Shown here: one piece after another, positions 9,793-18,105 of the stretch | Position numbering within the stretch: the first letter of the stretch is position 1 | How the letters are laid out: every line of letters begins with the position of its first letter | Origin: Halalkalibacter suaedae | GTDB taxonomy: Bacteria; Bacillota; Bacilli; Bacillales; Bacillaceae_D | Length of the DNA stretch: 64,000 bases | NCBI RefSeq assembly: GCF_017939705.1 | Contig: NZ_JAGKSQ010000006.1 | Span: forward strand, 186,001 to 250,000 | Reading direction: 5' to 3' | Translations under genes and position numbers: made by a program | Notes under the pieces: generated by a model | Told to the model about the DNA's origin: nothing | Seen by the model: the letters and a program-made list of their open reading frames with translations, nothing else | Databases searched by the model: none

Positions 9793-10356
9793 CTAACTTA
9801 GTATCATCTTTCCTTTTTCGGCTTTTAATGCATTTTCTTTCATTAACCACACGCTAGTGATGAAATAAACACCTGACATGACAAAGGGAAAAATGGAAAA
9901 TAAGTATTCAGTTAGCACAAATCCAAAAATTGTGGCAATAGAGATAATCGCTACTGTCTGAAAGATAAATGCTTTACTCTTATAAACCCATGCAAATGGA
10001 AAAAAATGTGCTCCTGTTAAAATCCCTACAAAAAACGGAAGCATTTGTGGTTCATCAACAAAGATCACCATCAAAATAGGAGTAAAAAACAGTTGCATAG
10101 CGCCAAGCATTCCTGAAAGAACTGACAACGGGTTATCTTTTGCAACCATATCAATTTTCATCATTTTTGAAAGAAGTATGCCAAGTGGAAAAATAATTGA
10201 TATTCCGATAAATAGTAATAGTCCGTGCATTTTAATGTGCATCTCAAAGAAACTTAACAGTCCGACAATAAGCCAAAAAAACATCCCAACAATAATCATG
10301 GGTAAACCTCTTTTTGTCTTGTTGATTAAATCATTTTGCATTTCCAAAAATCCCAT
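9793..10356 (-). CDS. Integral membrane protein, uncharacterised (DUF7010-like)
   Basis: 187 residues with about six hydrophobic helices (near 18-38, 45-65, 78-100, 105-122, 130-150 and 152-172) and a short basic C-terminus. It resembles an uncharacterised Bacillus family often annotated DUF7010. AGGAGGAGA lies upstream of ATG 10356. No catalytic motif is visible. It is apparently monocistronic. Confidence 0.65.
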   Translation of the reverse strand: MGFLEMQNDLINKTKRGLPMIIVGMFFWLIVGLLSFFEMHIKMHGLLLFIGISIIFPLGILLSKMMKIDMVAKDNPLSVLSGMLGAMQLFFTPILMVIFVDEPQMLPFFVGILTGAHFFPFAWVYKSKAFIFQTVAIISIATIFGFVLTEYLFSIFPFVMSGVYFITSVWLMKENALKAEKGKMILS

Positions 10357-10655
10357 CTAAATCTCCTCCTAAACTTTTGCCCACAACCAATTTTAACATT
10401 AATTTCCTTTTTTTTAGCAAAAAAAAACACCCTTTATTTTATTTAGGAATGCTAGCCAATGATTACAATTCAAAACAATTATTAGTCGACTTTGTATATA
10501 CGAATATTAATTAAAGCAGCTACATATCCTCTGTAGCACAAAGAATATTTAATATGCTAATTCTAATCAAACTCACCCGTTACTTAATCATGCAAAACTT
10601 CATTACAGGCAAATATGGTAAGATTATAGGTGCTGAAAGATATTATAGGTAGGTT
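10357..10655. other. Intergenic, divergent promoter region
   Basis: AT-rich region between a minus- and a plus-strand gene; no operator or RNA structure recognised. Confidence 0.5.
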
Positions 10656-11624
10656 GTGACACGCATAATGGGTATCATCGAGAAGCTATATACTGTTATT
10701 ATTTTCGGAGCTGTAATTATTGGAATAAGTATAGGTCAGTTAAATCTGGTACAAGAAAATGCAGAAAGCTTTATTTTGCCTCTATTAGTAGCTATGTTAT
10801 ATATTACTTTCTTACAAATACCTGTTGAAGAAATTAAGACAGCTTTTCAAAACATCAAGTTTACATACACTTCGGTGATCATTAACTTTGCATGGACGCC
10901 TGTGTTAGCGTGGCTACTTGCTTCACTTTTTTTAGTTGATAATCCCGCAATATACATCGGGTTCATCATGCTAATGGTTACACCATGTACGGATTGGTAT
11001 CTAATTTTTACAGGGATTGCGAAAGGTAATGTGGCACTTTCAACAGCTATCCTGCCTTTAAATTTAATCTTACAAGTCGTTTTATTACCTATTTACCTGC
11101 TTATTTTTGGCGGAACAACGGGAGTTATCGAGCTTTCTTTTCTTGTTGAAAGTATTTTAATTGTTTTATTTATACCGTTAATTTTAGCTCTTCTAACAAA
11201 ATGTTTACTAAGAAACAAGCAACAACTAAGAGACCGTCTTATATCAAATCTTAGCGTGTTACCTATCATTTTTCTAAGCCTTGCAATAGTTGCTATGTTT
11301 GCTTCACAGGGACAACTACTATTTGATAATTTAGATGTAATGTGGCAAATTACCATACCTATTTCTTTATTTTTTATAATAAACTTCTTCGTTGCTCAAA
11401 AGATTGGACAGTTTATGAAGTTCCCAAACTCCGACAGAATAAGTTTAAGTTTAACTACTTTAGCGAGAAATTCGCCAATTGCTTTAGCTATTGCTATGAC
11501 TGCATTTCCAGAACAACCTTTAATAGCTTTAACATTAGTAATAGGCCCATTATTGGAATTACCAATTTTAGCAGTCATCACTCAACTTTTATTATTTCTT
11601 TCTAAAGGTAAAAGGATTTATTAG
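10656..11624 (+). CDS. ACR3/bile-acid:sodium-symporter-family transporter (arsenic resistance-like)
   Basis: 322 residues, about ten membrane helices, belonging to the BART superfamily that includes the ACR3 arsenite exporters. The motif MVTPCTDWYLIFTG (about residues 107-120) holds a conserved-looking Cys in the position where ACR3 proteins carry their metalloid-binding cysteine, and the RNSPIALAIAMTAFP block matches the second conserved helix region. No arsR or arsC neighbour is present, so arsenite export is unproven and an organic anion substrate is possible. GTG 10656 has AGGTAGG just upstream (short spacing); the start could also be the TTG two bases earlier in another frame or ATG 10668. 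Confidence 0.78.
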   Translation: MTRIMGIIEKLYTVIIFGAVIIGISIGQLNLVQENAESFILPLLVAMLYITFLQIPVEEIKTAFQNIKFTYTSVIINFAWTPVLAWLLASLFLVDNPAIYIGFIMLMVTPCTDWYLIFTGIAKGNVALSTAILPLNLILQVVLLPIYLLIFGGTTGVIELSFLVESILIVLFIPLILALLTKCLLRNKQQLRDRLISNLSVLPIIFLSLAIVAMFASQGQLLFDNLDVMWQITIPISLFFIINFFVAQKIGQFMKFPNSDRISLSLTTLARNSPIALAIAMTAFPEQPLIALTLVIGPLLELPILAVITQLLLFLSKGKRIY

Positions 11625-11640
11625 TAATGGAAAAAGGATG

Positions 11641-12045
11641 GGACAAAAGTGATTTAACAAATAGAAAATCCGAATAATAATAGTTGGCGGAAGTAAACCG
11701 CTCCTGAAATATACTACGCTTTCCGCGGGAAGCCGGTGAGCCTCCTCGTCTACGCCTGCGGGGTCTCACCTTTGGCTTTTGCATGAGGCCACTGAAAAAG
11801 TCCCTTTGGGCAGGTGCGAGGAAGCAGCAATGGCTCCACACGTTGCACGCCTTCTATGAGAAACCCACTCATAGCAGGCTTAAGACAATGCAACGGTTTG
11901 GCTCATTGCTTAAAGGCCACTAAAGAAAGGTGAAGATCACACCTTTTTCAGTGGCCTCTTTTGCATCCCGCAGGAGTCTACGTATATTTCAGCCGCTATG
12001 TGATTGCTTTATTCAGTAATACAGTTAGACACTTTAGTTATGTCC
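11641..12045 (+). repeat. Dispersed intergenic element, copy A (carries inner insertion)
   Basis: Outer element running from GGACAAAAGTGATTTAAC to ACACTTTAGTTATGTCC, with imperfect inverted ends and an inner inverted pair around CTGAAATATAC...CTTTCCGCGGG and TCCCGCAGGAGTCTACG. It is homologous to 32053-32256 (short form) and 34905-35311 (long form). It is non-coding: the open frames inside it are not conserved between copies. Confidence 0.9.
11785..11958 (+). mobile_element. 174-bp MITE-like insertion inside copy A
   Basis: Ends are inverted repeats GAGGCCACTGAAAAAG and CTTTTTCAGTGGCCTC. It is flanked by the 8-bp direct repeat TTTTGCAT at 11777-11784 and 11959-11966. Internal hairpins include CTATGAG...CTCATAG. 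The same 174-bp sequence is inverted in copy C; copy B lacks it. There is no transposase, so it would be moved in trans. Confidence 0.85.
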
Positions 12046-12154
12046 AATCCTCTCTCATATTTCATTAATCTCCCTCGATGATTTGACATTATATCCCTTT
12101 TTATTAGCGTGCAAAAAGGTATTTACAACTTATTATGACATGCTTCCCGATAAG

Positions 12155-12292
12155 TTAATTCAATTCACTTATTCCTTCATCTTTCTTTCCTTTATCCTCT
12201 GCTTCGTCAATTGAACCTACTCTCGGTGCGTATCCAATTAAAATACCGATAATAGCACTAAATACAATTGCAATTTTAGTACCCTTTTCCAT
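12155..12292 (-). CDS. 45-residue membrane peptide
   Basis: ATG 12292 is preceded by AGAGGTGG at a good distance and opens 45 codons: MEKGTKIAIVFSAIIGILIG, then a polar tail rich in Asp, Glu and Lys. One helix (about 5-22) would anchor it, with the charged tail on one side. No family is recognised. It may form a small unit with the membrane-protein gene at 12373-12585, which lies 80 bp upstream on the same strand. Confidence 0.6.
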   Translation of the reverse strand: MEKGTKIAIVFSAIIGILIGYAPRVGSIDEAEDKGKKDEGISELN

Positions 12293-12372
12293 TACAATAT
12301 CCACCTCTTCACTTTTTCCATTTACTGTTAAATGTCTATGACTTTTATTGAGAGTTAAGACATTAAAGCAAC

Positions 12373-12585
12373 CTAATTCTCGGTTACATACTTTTTATAT
12401 TGTCTTTTGACAGAAATATAACTAAAAAGCAATATTAAGAACACACCCACTGTTACTCTTAATATAGTAGGTCCACCAAATAACTTTGTCGATAGACTCG
12501 CAAAAAACGAACCTGTAAAACCAGCGATAACTAAGCCTGTGAGAGTACCAGTAATAAAGTAAAAAAGAAATTTCCCCTTGCCCAT
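12373..12585 (-). CDS. Small two-helix membrane protein
   Basis: 70 residues. A first helix with Gly/Thr (LFYFITGTLTGLVIAGFTGSFFA) and a second (ILRVTVGVFLILLFSYISV) are separated by a short loop; the tail is basic. TTAGGAGGGAG is well spaced from ATG 12585. The N-terminal GxxxG-type pattern resembles small YtxH-like or envelope-stress proteins, but I cannot assign a family. Confidence 0.68.
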   Translation of the reverse strand: MGKGKFLFYFITGTLTGLVIAGFTGSFFASLSTKLFGGPTILRVTVGVFLILLFSYISVKRQYKKYVTEN

Positions 12586-12753
12586 ATTACTCCCTCCTAA
12601 CTATTTCTTACAATTATTGTAACATGTAAATTCAAGCTTCTTAAAGGAATGCTAAGGTTTAGTTAATTCATTTTTTTTAATGACTTCATAGTTTCCTCAC
12701 AATTATTAAGTATGATTGTTCAGATTCATATTTCATAAAAGGAGATTAGTAAC

Positions 12754-14130
12754 ATGAATGTTCCAGAGAAGCATCGTTCTTCCCCTCAAAATAGAAAGCA
12801 ACCAAATTCGTCTTTTTATCTTACTGTATGGAGATGGCATTTTTATGCGGGTATTCTCGTGGCACCATTTCTGATCATTCTCGCAATCACTGGTTCTATT
12901 TATTTATTTAAGCCACAAATTGAACAAGTTCTATACCAGGAATATTTCGAAGTAAACCCACAGGAGAATCGAGTCTCTGCAACAGAGCAACTAGAAGAAG
13001 TCAAAAGATTATACCCTGAGGCGGCGATAACTAAATATCGTCCGGGAGAGTATGAATCTCGTTCTAGTGAAGTAACCATTTCCTCTAATGGAGAATCCCT
13101 TACTGTCTTTATGGATCCTTACACCGGGAAATCTATTGGCACATTAAATAGTCAAGACAGAGTGATGAATAAGATCGAGGAAATCCATGGGGAGTTAATG
13201 GCAGGGACACTTGGAGACCGAATGGTAGAGTTAGCGGCTTGTTGGTCTGTCGTCTTAATTGTCACAGGTGCCTTCCTCTGGTTTCCTAGAAAGAACGAAA
13301 AGATCTTTGGTGTAATCATCCCAAGAATCAACAAGGGAAAAAGGATCCTAAGAAGAGACCTACATGCTGTACCAGCTATTTGGCTTTCAGTAGGCATGCT
13401 CTTTTTAATTATGACCGGCTTGCCTTGGTCTGGATTCTGGGGAGCACACTTCCAAACGATAGCGACAAACTCTGGTGCAGGTTATCCACCTTCTCTCTGG
13501 GGAGGGAGTGCCCCGACATCAGACATTCAAACACAGGATGTTGCCGATGTTCCTTGGGCAGCTGAAACGTTAGAGGTTCCTCTATCAGACGTTCAAGGCT
13601 TTGTCCCTCTACCTATTGAGGAGATTATCACAATCGCTAACCGAGAAGAGGTTCATCCAAGCTATACAGTTAGCATCCCATCTGATGCGGAGGGCGTTTA
13701 TACCCTTTCTGCTTATCCACCAAGGGCACAGGATGAATTTACGATGCATATTGATCAATATTCAGGTGCTATCTTAACAGATTATCGTTATGATCATTAT
13801 GGTTTTGTCGGTAAGATGGTAGCATTAGGGATAACGCTACACAAAGGTACTCAGTTTGGTCTCTTGAATCAATTAATTAGTTTATTCATTTGTCTAGGCA
13901 TCATTTTGGTTGCAGTTAGCGGCTTTTATTTATGGATAAGACGTAAGCCAAAGAAACAACTGGGTGCTCCGAAAGCTCCTAGATTGTTCAAAAAGAAATC
14001 ATTCTTAGTCATTTTATTAGGTTTAGGACTTCTCTTCCCATTAGTGGGACTATCGCTAATCGTTGTATGGTTAATAGATTGGTTGATTATTCAAAAGATA
14101 CCTCTACTAAAAAGATTTCTAAATGCATAA
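12754..14130 (+). CDS. PepSY-associated transmembrane protein
   Basis: 458 residues of the PepSY-TM family (PiuB-like, iron- or copper-related membrane reductase partners). The first helix follows a WRWHFYAGILVAPFLIILAITGSIYLF signature split by short loops; PepSY segments lie in the external loops (about 65-130 and 290-350) and the last helices near 375-400 and 420-450. Histidines in the first and later helices (WHFYAG, RRDLHAVPAIW, TLHKGTQFG) could bind haem, as proposed for this family. AAAGGAG precedes ATG. It is followed 21 bp later by a YtkA-like lipoprotein gene, so the pair is an operon. The metal and electron partner are unknown. Confidence 0.88.
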   Translation: MNVPEKHRSSPQNRKQPNSSFYLTVWRWHFYAGILVAPFLIILAITGSIYLFKPQIEQVLYQEYFEVNPQENRVSATEQLEEVKRLYPEAAITKYRPGEYESRSSEVTISSNGESLTVFMDPYTGKSIGTLNSQDRVMNKIEEIHGELMAGTLGDRMVELAACWSVVLIVTGAFLWFPRKNEKIFGVIIPRINKGKRILRRDLHAVPAIWLSVGMLFLIMTGLPWSGFWGAHFQTIATNSGAGYPPSLWGGSAPTSDIQTQDVADVPWAAETLEVPLSDVQGFVPLPIEEIITIANREEVHPSYTVSIPSDAEGVYTLSAYPPRAQDEFTMHIDQYSGAILTDYRYDHYGFVGKMVALGITLHKGTQFGLLNQLISLFICLGIILVAVSGFYLWIRRKPKKQLGAPKAPRLFKKKSFLVILLGLGLLFPLVGLSLIVVWLIDWLIIQKIPLLKRFLNA

Positions 14131-14151
14131 CAAGAAATGGAGTCAAATGTG

Positions 14152-14619
14152 ATGAGAAAGACTACACTTTATTTAACAATCGTGTTCGTTCTTTTTTTAA
14201 GTGCATGCTCTCTCAACGAGGATGTAGCTAAGCGATATAAACAGGAACTGCCTTTAAGGGTAGAAGTCATGATCCCCGAAAGATTTTCTGAGGGGAAACC
14301 TGAGTCTATTGATGCCGTTCTTACTCAAAATGGTGAAAGAGTCGTAAATCCTAGCTTTGTTCATTTTGAGATATGGAAACAAGATGGATCTGTTCGTTAT
14401 CCAATGGAAGAAGCCGAAGACATCGGCGATGGAACTTACCGTATAACAAAGGACTTTGAGCAAGATGGTTTGTATTTTGTCAAAGTACACGCAAGTAGTG
14501 CTGGATCCACTATTATACCGACAACCCAGTTTGTTGTTGGTGGGCTTTCAGCTAGTGACATTGAATATTTAGAAAAGGGAATGAAAGCCGAGACTCCCAC
14601 TAAAGAAACCCATCATTAA
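14152..14619 (+). CDS. YtkA/FixH-like lipoprotein
   Basis: 155 residues from ATG 14152, chosen because GGAG lies 9 bases upstream and the result starts MRKTTLYLTIVFVLFLSAC, a clean lipoprotein signal with lipobox LSAC; an ATG at 14137 would add five residues and spoil the signal. The mature part (about 35-135) is an immunoglobulin-like YtkA domain with the usual GDGTYRI and GLYFVKVHA strands, and ends in KETHH, a His pair that might bind metal. Such proteins often accompany PepSY or copper-handling membrane proteins, as here. Exact role unknown. Confidence 0.82.
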   Translation: MRKTTLYLTIVFVLFLSACSLNEDVAKRYKQELPLRVEVMIPERFSEGKPESIDAVLTQNGERVVNPSFVHFEIWKQDGSVRYPMEEAEDIGDGTYRITKDFEQDGLYFVKVHASSAGSTIIPTTQFVVGGLSASDIEYLEKGMKAETPTKETHH

Positions 14620-14743
14620 AGTCTTGGTGGTATATGTATTTAAGAAATTCTAATCAGACCAAAGAACTCCATCACGCTAGGGAAGTTTTTTGGTCTAATT
14701 TATACTCTAACTCTATATACATGGTCCCCTACTTAGTCAGTAC

Positions 14744-14787
14744 GAGGCCACTAAAAAAGGGAAGATTTCACCTTTTTTAGTGGTCTT
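14744..14787 (+). terminator. Terminator hairpin related to the inner mobile element
   Basis: GAGGCCACTAAAAAAGG and its inverse with a short loop, ending in TTAGTGGTCTT. It lies 125 bp after the YtkA-like gene. The sequence matches the hairpin at one end of the 174-bp insertion. Confidence 0.7.
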
Positions 14788-14851
14788 ATCAGTACCTTAC
14801 GTCGTTTCCTACTTTTCACTCTGGAATACATCCGTTTGTAAAAAAGTTTAT

Positions 14852-15538
14852 TTAACTTTTAGCTAGCGACTCTAACCTAAGTAATTCATCTAATTTTTTT
14901 ATCACATAACTTGGCTTATTTTCACCTTTAAATTCCTTATTATTTCGGTTTATCCAAACACTCTTTATTCCTATGTTCATTGCACCTTTCACATCACTTA
15001 AAAGGGAATCACCGATGTGAAGAACTTCATCTTTTGATAGATTACTTAACTCTAAAGCTCGTTCAAACATTTCTGGGCGTGGTTTATAGGACTTGACATC
15101 CTCACTCGTAATTAATCCACTGACCTTTAATTTATGGAATTCAATTGCTGTTTTTATATCAAAGGTATCAATATTCGAGAGTATATATACGGGGATGTTA
15201 TTTCCCTTAAAGAACTCTAATGAATCATCAAATATAGAAGGTCTCATCCAATGCTCAAATAGTAATTTACTCAATACGTTTTGATCTAAAGTTGAACCAA
15301 AATGGGAAAGTGTATTTTTTAGAGAGATCGTTTCTAATGTTCTTTGTGTTTTAAACGTTTCACCATAACATTCATGAAATAAATTCGAGAGTTCCTTCCA
15401 CCAGAACCCTCCAATTTCAGATAGAGTAGCTTCTGTCTTTGAACATTCTTTTATTTGGTTACAAATGTTTAAAAGAATCTCGCCATCTTCATGGACAACA
15501 GTGCCATAAAAATCTAAGAAAAATGCTTTAATAAACAA
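14852..15538 (-). CDS. HAD-superfamily hydrolase
   Basis: About 228 residues, probably a cytoplasmic phosphatase. Motif I is FFLDFYGTVV with the catalytic Asp pair replaced in its second position by Tyr (DFYGT), common in this subfamily; motif II is VYILSNID, motif III Lys is in VKSYKPRPEMF, and motif IV is HIGDSLLSDVKGA. A cap domain spans about residues 20-85. TTG 15538 is the likely start because GGGAGGGGG is 7 bases upstream; the upstream in-frame TTG at 15556 lies within the ribosome binding site. The substrate is unknown. Confidence 0.83.
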   Translation of the reverse strand: MFIKAFFLDFYGTVVHEDGEILLNICNQIKECSKTEATLSEIGGFWWKELSNLFHECYGETFKTQRTLETISLKNTLSHFGSTLDQNVLSKLLFEHWMRPSIFDDSLEFFKGNNIPVYILSNIDTFDIKTAIEFHKLKVSGLITSEDVKSYKPRPEMFERALELSNLSKDEVLHIGDSLLSDVKGAMNIGIKSVWINRNNKEFKGENKPSYVIKKLDELLRLESLAKS

Positions 15539-15635
15539 AGGCTTTCCCCCTCCCAAAAGTCTTTTTAAAACTCACTATTTCACTTTTTTCAATTCCACTT
15601 TATTTTAACATCAATTTCCTTTTCATCGACATAGA

Positions 15636-15665
15636 AAAGGCATTCCTTCTCGAAGGAATGCCTTT
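15636..15665 (-). terminator. Terminator-like hairpin
   Basis: Perfect arms AAAGGCATTCCTT and AAGGAATGCCTTT with a 4-base loop, just past the stop of the 15687-16352 gene. Confidence 0.75.
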
Positions 15666-15686
15666 AATAAGTAAGCGAGGAGTACA

Positions 15687-16352
15687 TTATTGAACATTAT
15701 CTGAACTGATTTCATAGTGTATTCCCTCGGACGCCAAAGTTATCTTATTTTCACTAGTGTGAATTGAATAGCTGTTCGGAGCTTCCCAGAAGTAATTACC
15801 ATCGGCAGTCTTTATTATAAAATAATTTCTTAAGATATCTGAATGGAAACTTCCATTTATCGCAATAGAATATTGCTCATCTTCAGACGTTTCTATTGAA
15901 ATTTCGTCATCTTGATAAAACTCCATTTTTTTAGCTTCATTTAGTAGTAGCGAAAAGTCATCGGCTTGATATACTTCTGTTATAGCTATATTTTCAATTT
16001 GTCTATTGAACTTCTCTACTAAAGAATACTGTGATTCTAAATTAGATATTTCATTTTGACTAGGTGGTTTAGAATTGATGGGGAGGATTTTTTCATATAA
16101 TCGTTCACTGCTTTCACTTCTAGTCATTATTGTATAATAAGCTTCAGTAAATTCATCCTCTGCCTGATATACCTTACTTATTTTCTCTTCAGAAGGGTTT
16201 TCAATATAATCCTGAATAACTATTTCGTAAGCATCAAAATGCTGTTGTGTTTCTTTAACTGTAACATTTCTATTATAAGCTTCATCTTGAATGTACTGTG
16301 AACTGAGTAGTACAAGAATAAATAGTATAAATAAAAATAGTTTCTTCTTCAC
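15687..16352 (-). CDS. Exported or membrane-anchored protein of unknown function
   Basis: 221 residues. An N-terminal hydrophobic segment (KKLFLFILFILVLLSSQYI) acts as signal or anchor without a lipobox; the rest is acidic and soluble, mainly helical up to about residue 130 and beta-rich afterwards (SIAINGSFHSDILRNYFIIKT). GTG start with AGGAGG six bases upstream. No family recognised. Confidence 0.65.
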   Translation of the reverse strand: MKKKLFLFILFILVLLSSQYIQDEAYNRNVTVKETQQHFDAYEIVIQDYIENPSEEKISKVYQAEDEFTEAYYTIMTRSESSERLYEKILPINSKPPSQNEISNLESQYSLVEKFNRQIENIAITEVYQADDFSLLLNEAKKMEFYQDDEISIETSEDEQYSIAINGSFHSDILRNYFIIKTADGNYFWEAPNSYSIHTSENKITLASEGIHYEISSDNVQ

Positions 16353-16490
16353 AGGCAGCCTCCTACATAATCATCTTCATAGCTGAGATACTGCACCAGG
16401 ATTAACCTGTTATTTCAATTGCACCAGCAAACTCTACAATCTTCAAACCACGTTATCCTCGTTTCAAGCTAAAACCCTGCTTGATAGTAT

Positions 16491-16691
16491 TTAAAAGATA
16501 GAATTTTTCATGACCAAAACCCCGTATAATATAGCTGTGCAAATGGCTATAAATAAAGCTACCATTACAAAACCATATATAAAGCCCCGTGCCATTGAAA
16601 CTAAATCTAAGAACATATTCTTTAGAACATCAAGTATTAACAATAGTAAATCTAAGAACATATTTTTAAAAGTATACATCATCCTAGACAT
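16491..16691 (-). CDS. Small membrane protein with internal KNMFLDL repeat
   Basis: 66 residues: an N-terminal amphipathic part in which KNMFLDL occurs twice 14 residues apart, then a hydrophobic helix (FVMVALFIAICTAILYGVLVM). At DNA level a roughly 20-bp stretch near 16603-16620 and 16650-16665 is duplicated. GGGGGGA lies 5-6 bases upstream of ATG. Function unknown; a toxin- or stress-type small membrane protein is possible but unsupported. Confidence 0.55.
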   Translation of the reverse strand: MSRMMYTFKNMFLDLLLLILDVLKNMFLDLVSMARGFIYGFVMVALFIAICTAILYGVLVMKNSIF

Positions 16692-16916
16692 GATTATCCC
16701 CCCGTCTGTATGTTCTTGCTACTATTTATAAAAATCCAACATCGTTTATTAAAATGTTCTGCTTCTTCAACTTTAACATCAATTTTCATTTTATTGGTAC
16801 GAAAAAATGGGAATTGCTAATGAAAATCATAGGCGATCAATTAGTGATCACCTTCTATTCATACACTACTTTATAATTCATTACTTATAATTCAATAAAT
16901 ACGTAAATTAATCAGG

Positions 16917-16947
16917 TTGACTCTCACGTTACGTGATCCTTTATAGT
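16917..16947 (+). promoter_or_regulatory. MerR-type promoter with 19-bp spacer and dyad
   Basis: TTGACT (16917-16922), a 19-bp spacer and TATAGT (16942-16947); the spacer holds the palindrome TCACGTTACGTGA (16924-16936). An overlong spacer with a central dyad is the hallmark of promoters activated by MerR-family proteins, here most likely the gene that follows. Confidence 0.85.
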
Positions 16948-16971
16948 AACTGATGAAGGGGGCGAAATAAG

Positions 16972-17697
16972 ATGAAAGTAAAGGAAGTTGCCGACTTAGT
17001 GGGAATTAGTGTGCGCACACTACATCATTATGATGAAATCGGACTATTAATCCCAGAAGAAACCACTGAAGCTGGTTATCGAGTATATTCTGACAGGAAT
17101 CTCGAAACCCTGCAGCAAATTTTATTTTTTAAAGAACTCGGCTTCCCTTTGAAGAAAATCAAAGAAATCATTGATAACCCGTCATTTGATCGACATGAAG
17201 CATTAAAAATCCAACATAACATGCTGCTAGAAAAAAAGAGCCGACTCGAAAAGATGATCGGAACTATCGAAAAAACCATTCAACATTCGAAAGGAGAAAT
17301 ACCAATGTCAAATCAAGAAAGATTCGAAGGCTTTGACTTTAGCCATAACCCCTATGAACAAGAAGCAAGAGAAAGGTGGGGCGATCAAGCTGTTGATGGA
17401 GCAAATGAAAAAACGAAAAACATGACTGCTTTTAATCAAGAAAAGTTCAATGAGATCTACCGCAATCTTGCAGCCATTCGCCATCTCTCTCCCGCTTCCA
17501 AAGAGGCTCAAAAGGAAATAAAAGAATGGTATCAGTTCCTAAACAAAATCGGGAACTATTCCCTTGAGGCATTTAAGGAACTAGGTCAAATGTACGTAGA
17601 TGATGAACGCTTCACTAAGAACATTGACCAATTTGGTGAAGGCTTAGCCAAATTCATGCGTAATGCTATGGAAGTGTATGCAGACAGACAGGACTAA
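16972..17697 (+). CDS. MerR-family regulator with TipAS ligand domain (Mta/TipA-like)
   Basis: 241 residues. The winged-helix DNA-binding domain (1-70, KEVADLVGISVRTLHHYDEIGLL then GYRVYSDRNLETLQQI) is followed by the dimer coiled coil (about 75-110) and a TipAS-type antibiotic-recognition domain (about 118-240). Mta of B. subtilis, which activates multidrug transporter genes, has this architecture and similar length. AGGGGGCG precedes ATG. A MerR-type promoter in front implies autoregulation. No transporter gene is adjacent; the ABC exporter at 4.8-6.8 kb has a normal 17-bp spacer and is not an obvious target. Confidence 0.9.
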   Translation: MKVKEVADLVGISVRTLHHYDEIGLLIPEETTEAGYRVYSDRNLETLQQILFFKELGFPLKKIKEIIDNPSFDRHEALKIQHNMLLEKKSRLEKMIGTIEKTIQHSKGEIPMSNQERFEGFDFSHNPYEQEARERWGDQAVDGANEKTKNMTAFNQEKFNEIYRNLAAIRHLSPASKEAQKEIKEWYQFLNKIGNYSLEAFKELGQMYVDDERFTKNIDQFGEGLAKFMRNAMEVYADRQD

Positions 17698-17709
17698 AAT
17701 AATTAAGCA

Positions 17710-17751
17710 AGGCCACTGAAAAAGGTAGATATTCACCTTTTTCAGTGGCCT
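17710..17751 (+). terminator. Terminator hairpin of the MerR gene, element-derived
   Basis: Arms AGGCCACTGAAAAAGGT and ACCTTTTTCAGTGGCCT, 12 bp after the stop. The arms match the end of the 174-bp inner mobile element. Confidence 0.82.
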
Positions 17752-17795
17752 CTAATCAATAAGAAGAACCGTTGCTTTCCATCTGTGCTTTGTAG

Positions 17796-17993
17796 AACTC
17801 TTTACGGACATATGATCCCTTAAATCTCAATAATGCCCCTTCTTTAGCATGCTTGCGGACATATGATCCGTTATTTCATATAAATCTTATAGAAATGACA
17901 GTCATAACGCTAAATAACGGATTAAATGTCCGTTACTGCATGATTTTGCGTCCTTTTCTCATTGTTAACGGAACCAATGTCCGCAAGTAACCT
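17796..17993 (-). repeat. Dispersed ACGGA/TCCGT dyad element, copy 2 (inverted)
   Basis: Reverse complement of the elements at 8168 and 25258, with the same four dyads in order. Nearby, 18051-18059 is a run of nine C. No gene is supported in 17752-18105. Confidence 0.88.
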
Positions 17994-18105
17994 TAGGAAC
18001 TATGCTACATCCTTTTCCTTGTCTATTGGGTACATGAATGCAGTAGCGATCCCCCCCCCGCACTTTCTATCTTTTGTTCGGAATTTGAGTACCGGCTCGC
18101 TTCTC

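Noticed and set aside
11602-11841. 79-codon minus-strand frame
   Set aside because: It lies inside dispersed repeat copy A and its frame is not kept in copies B and C.
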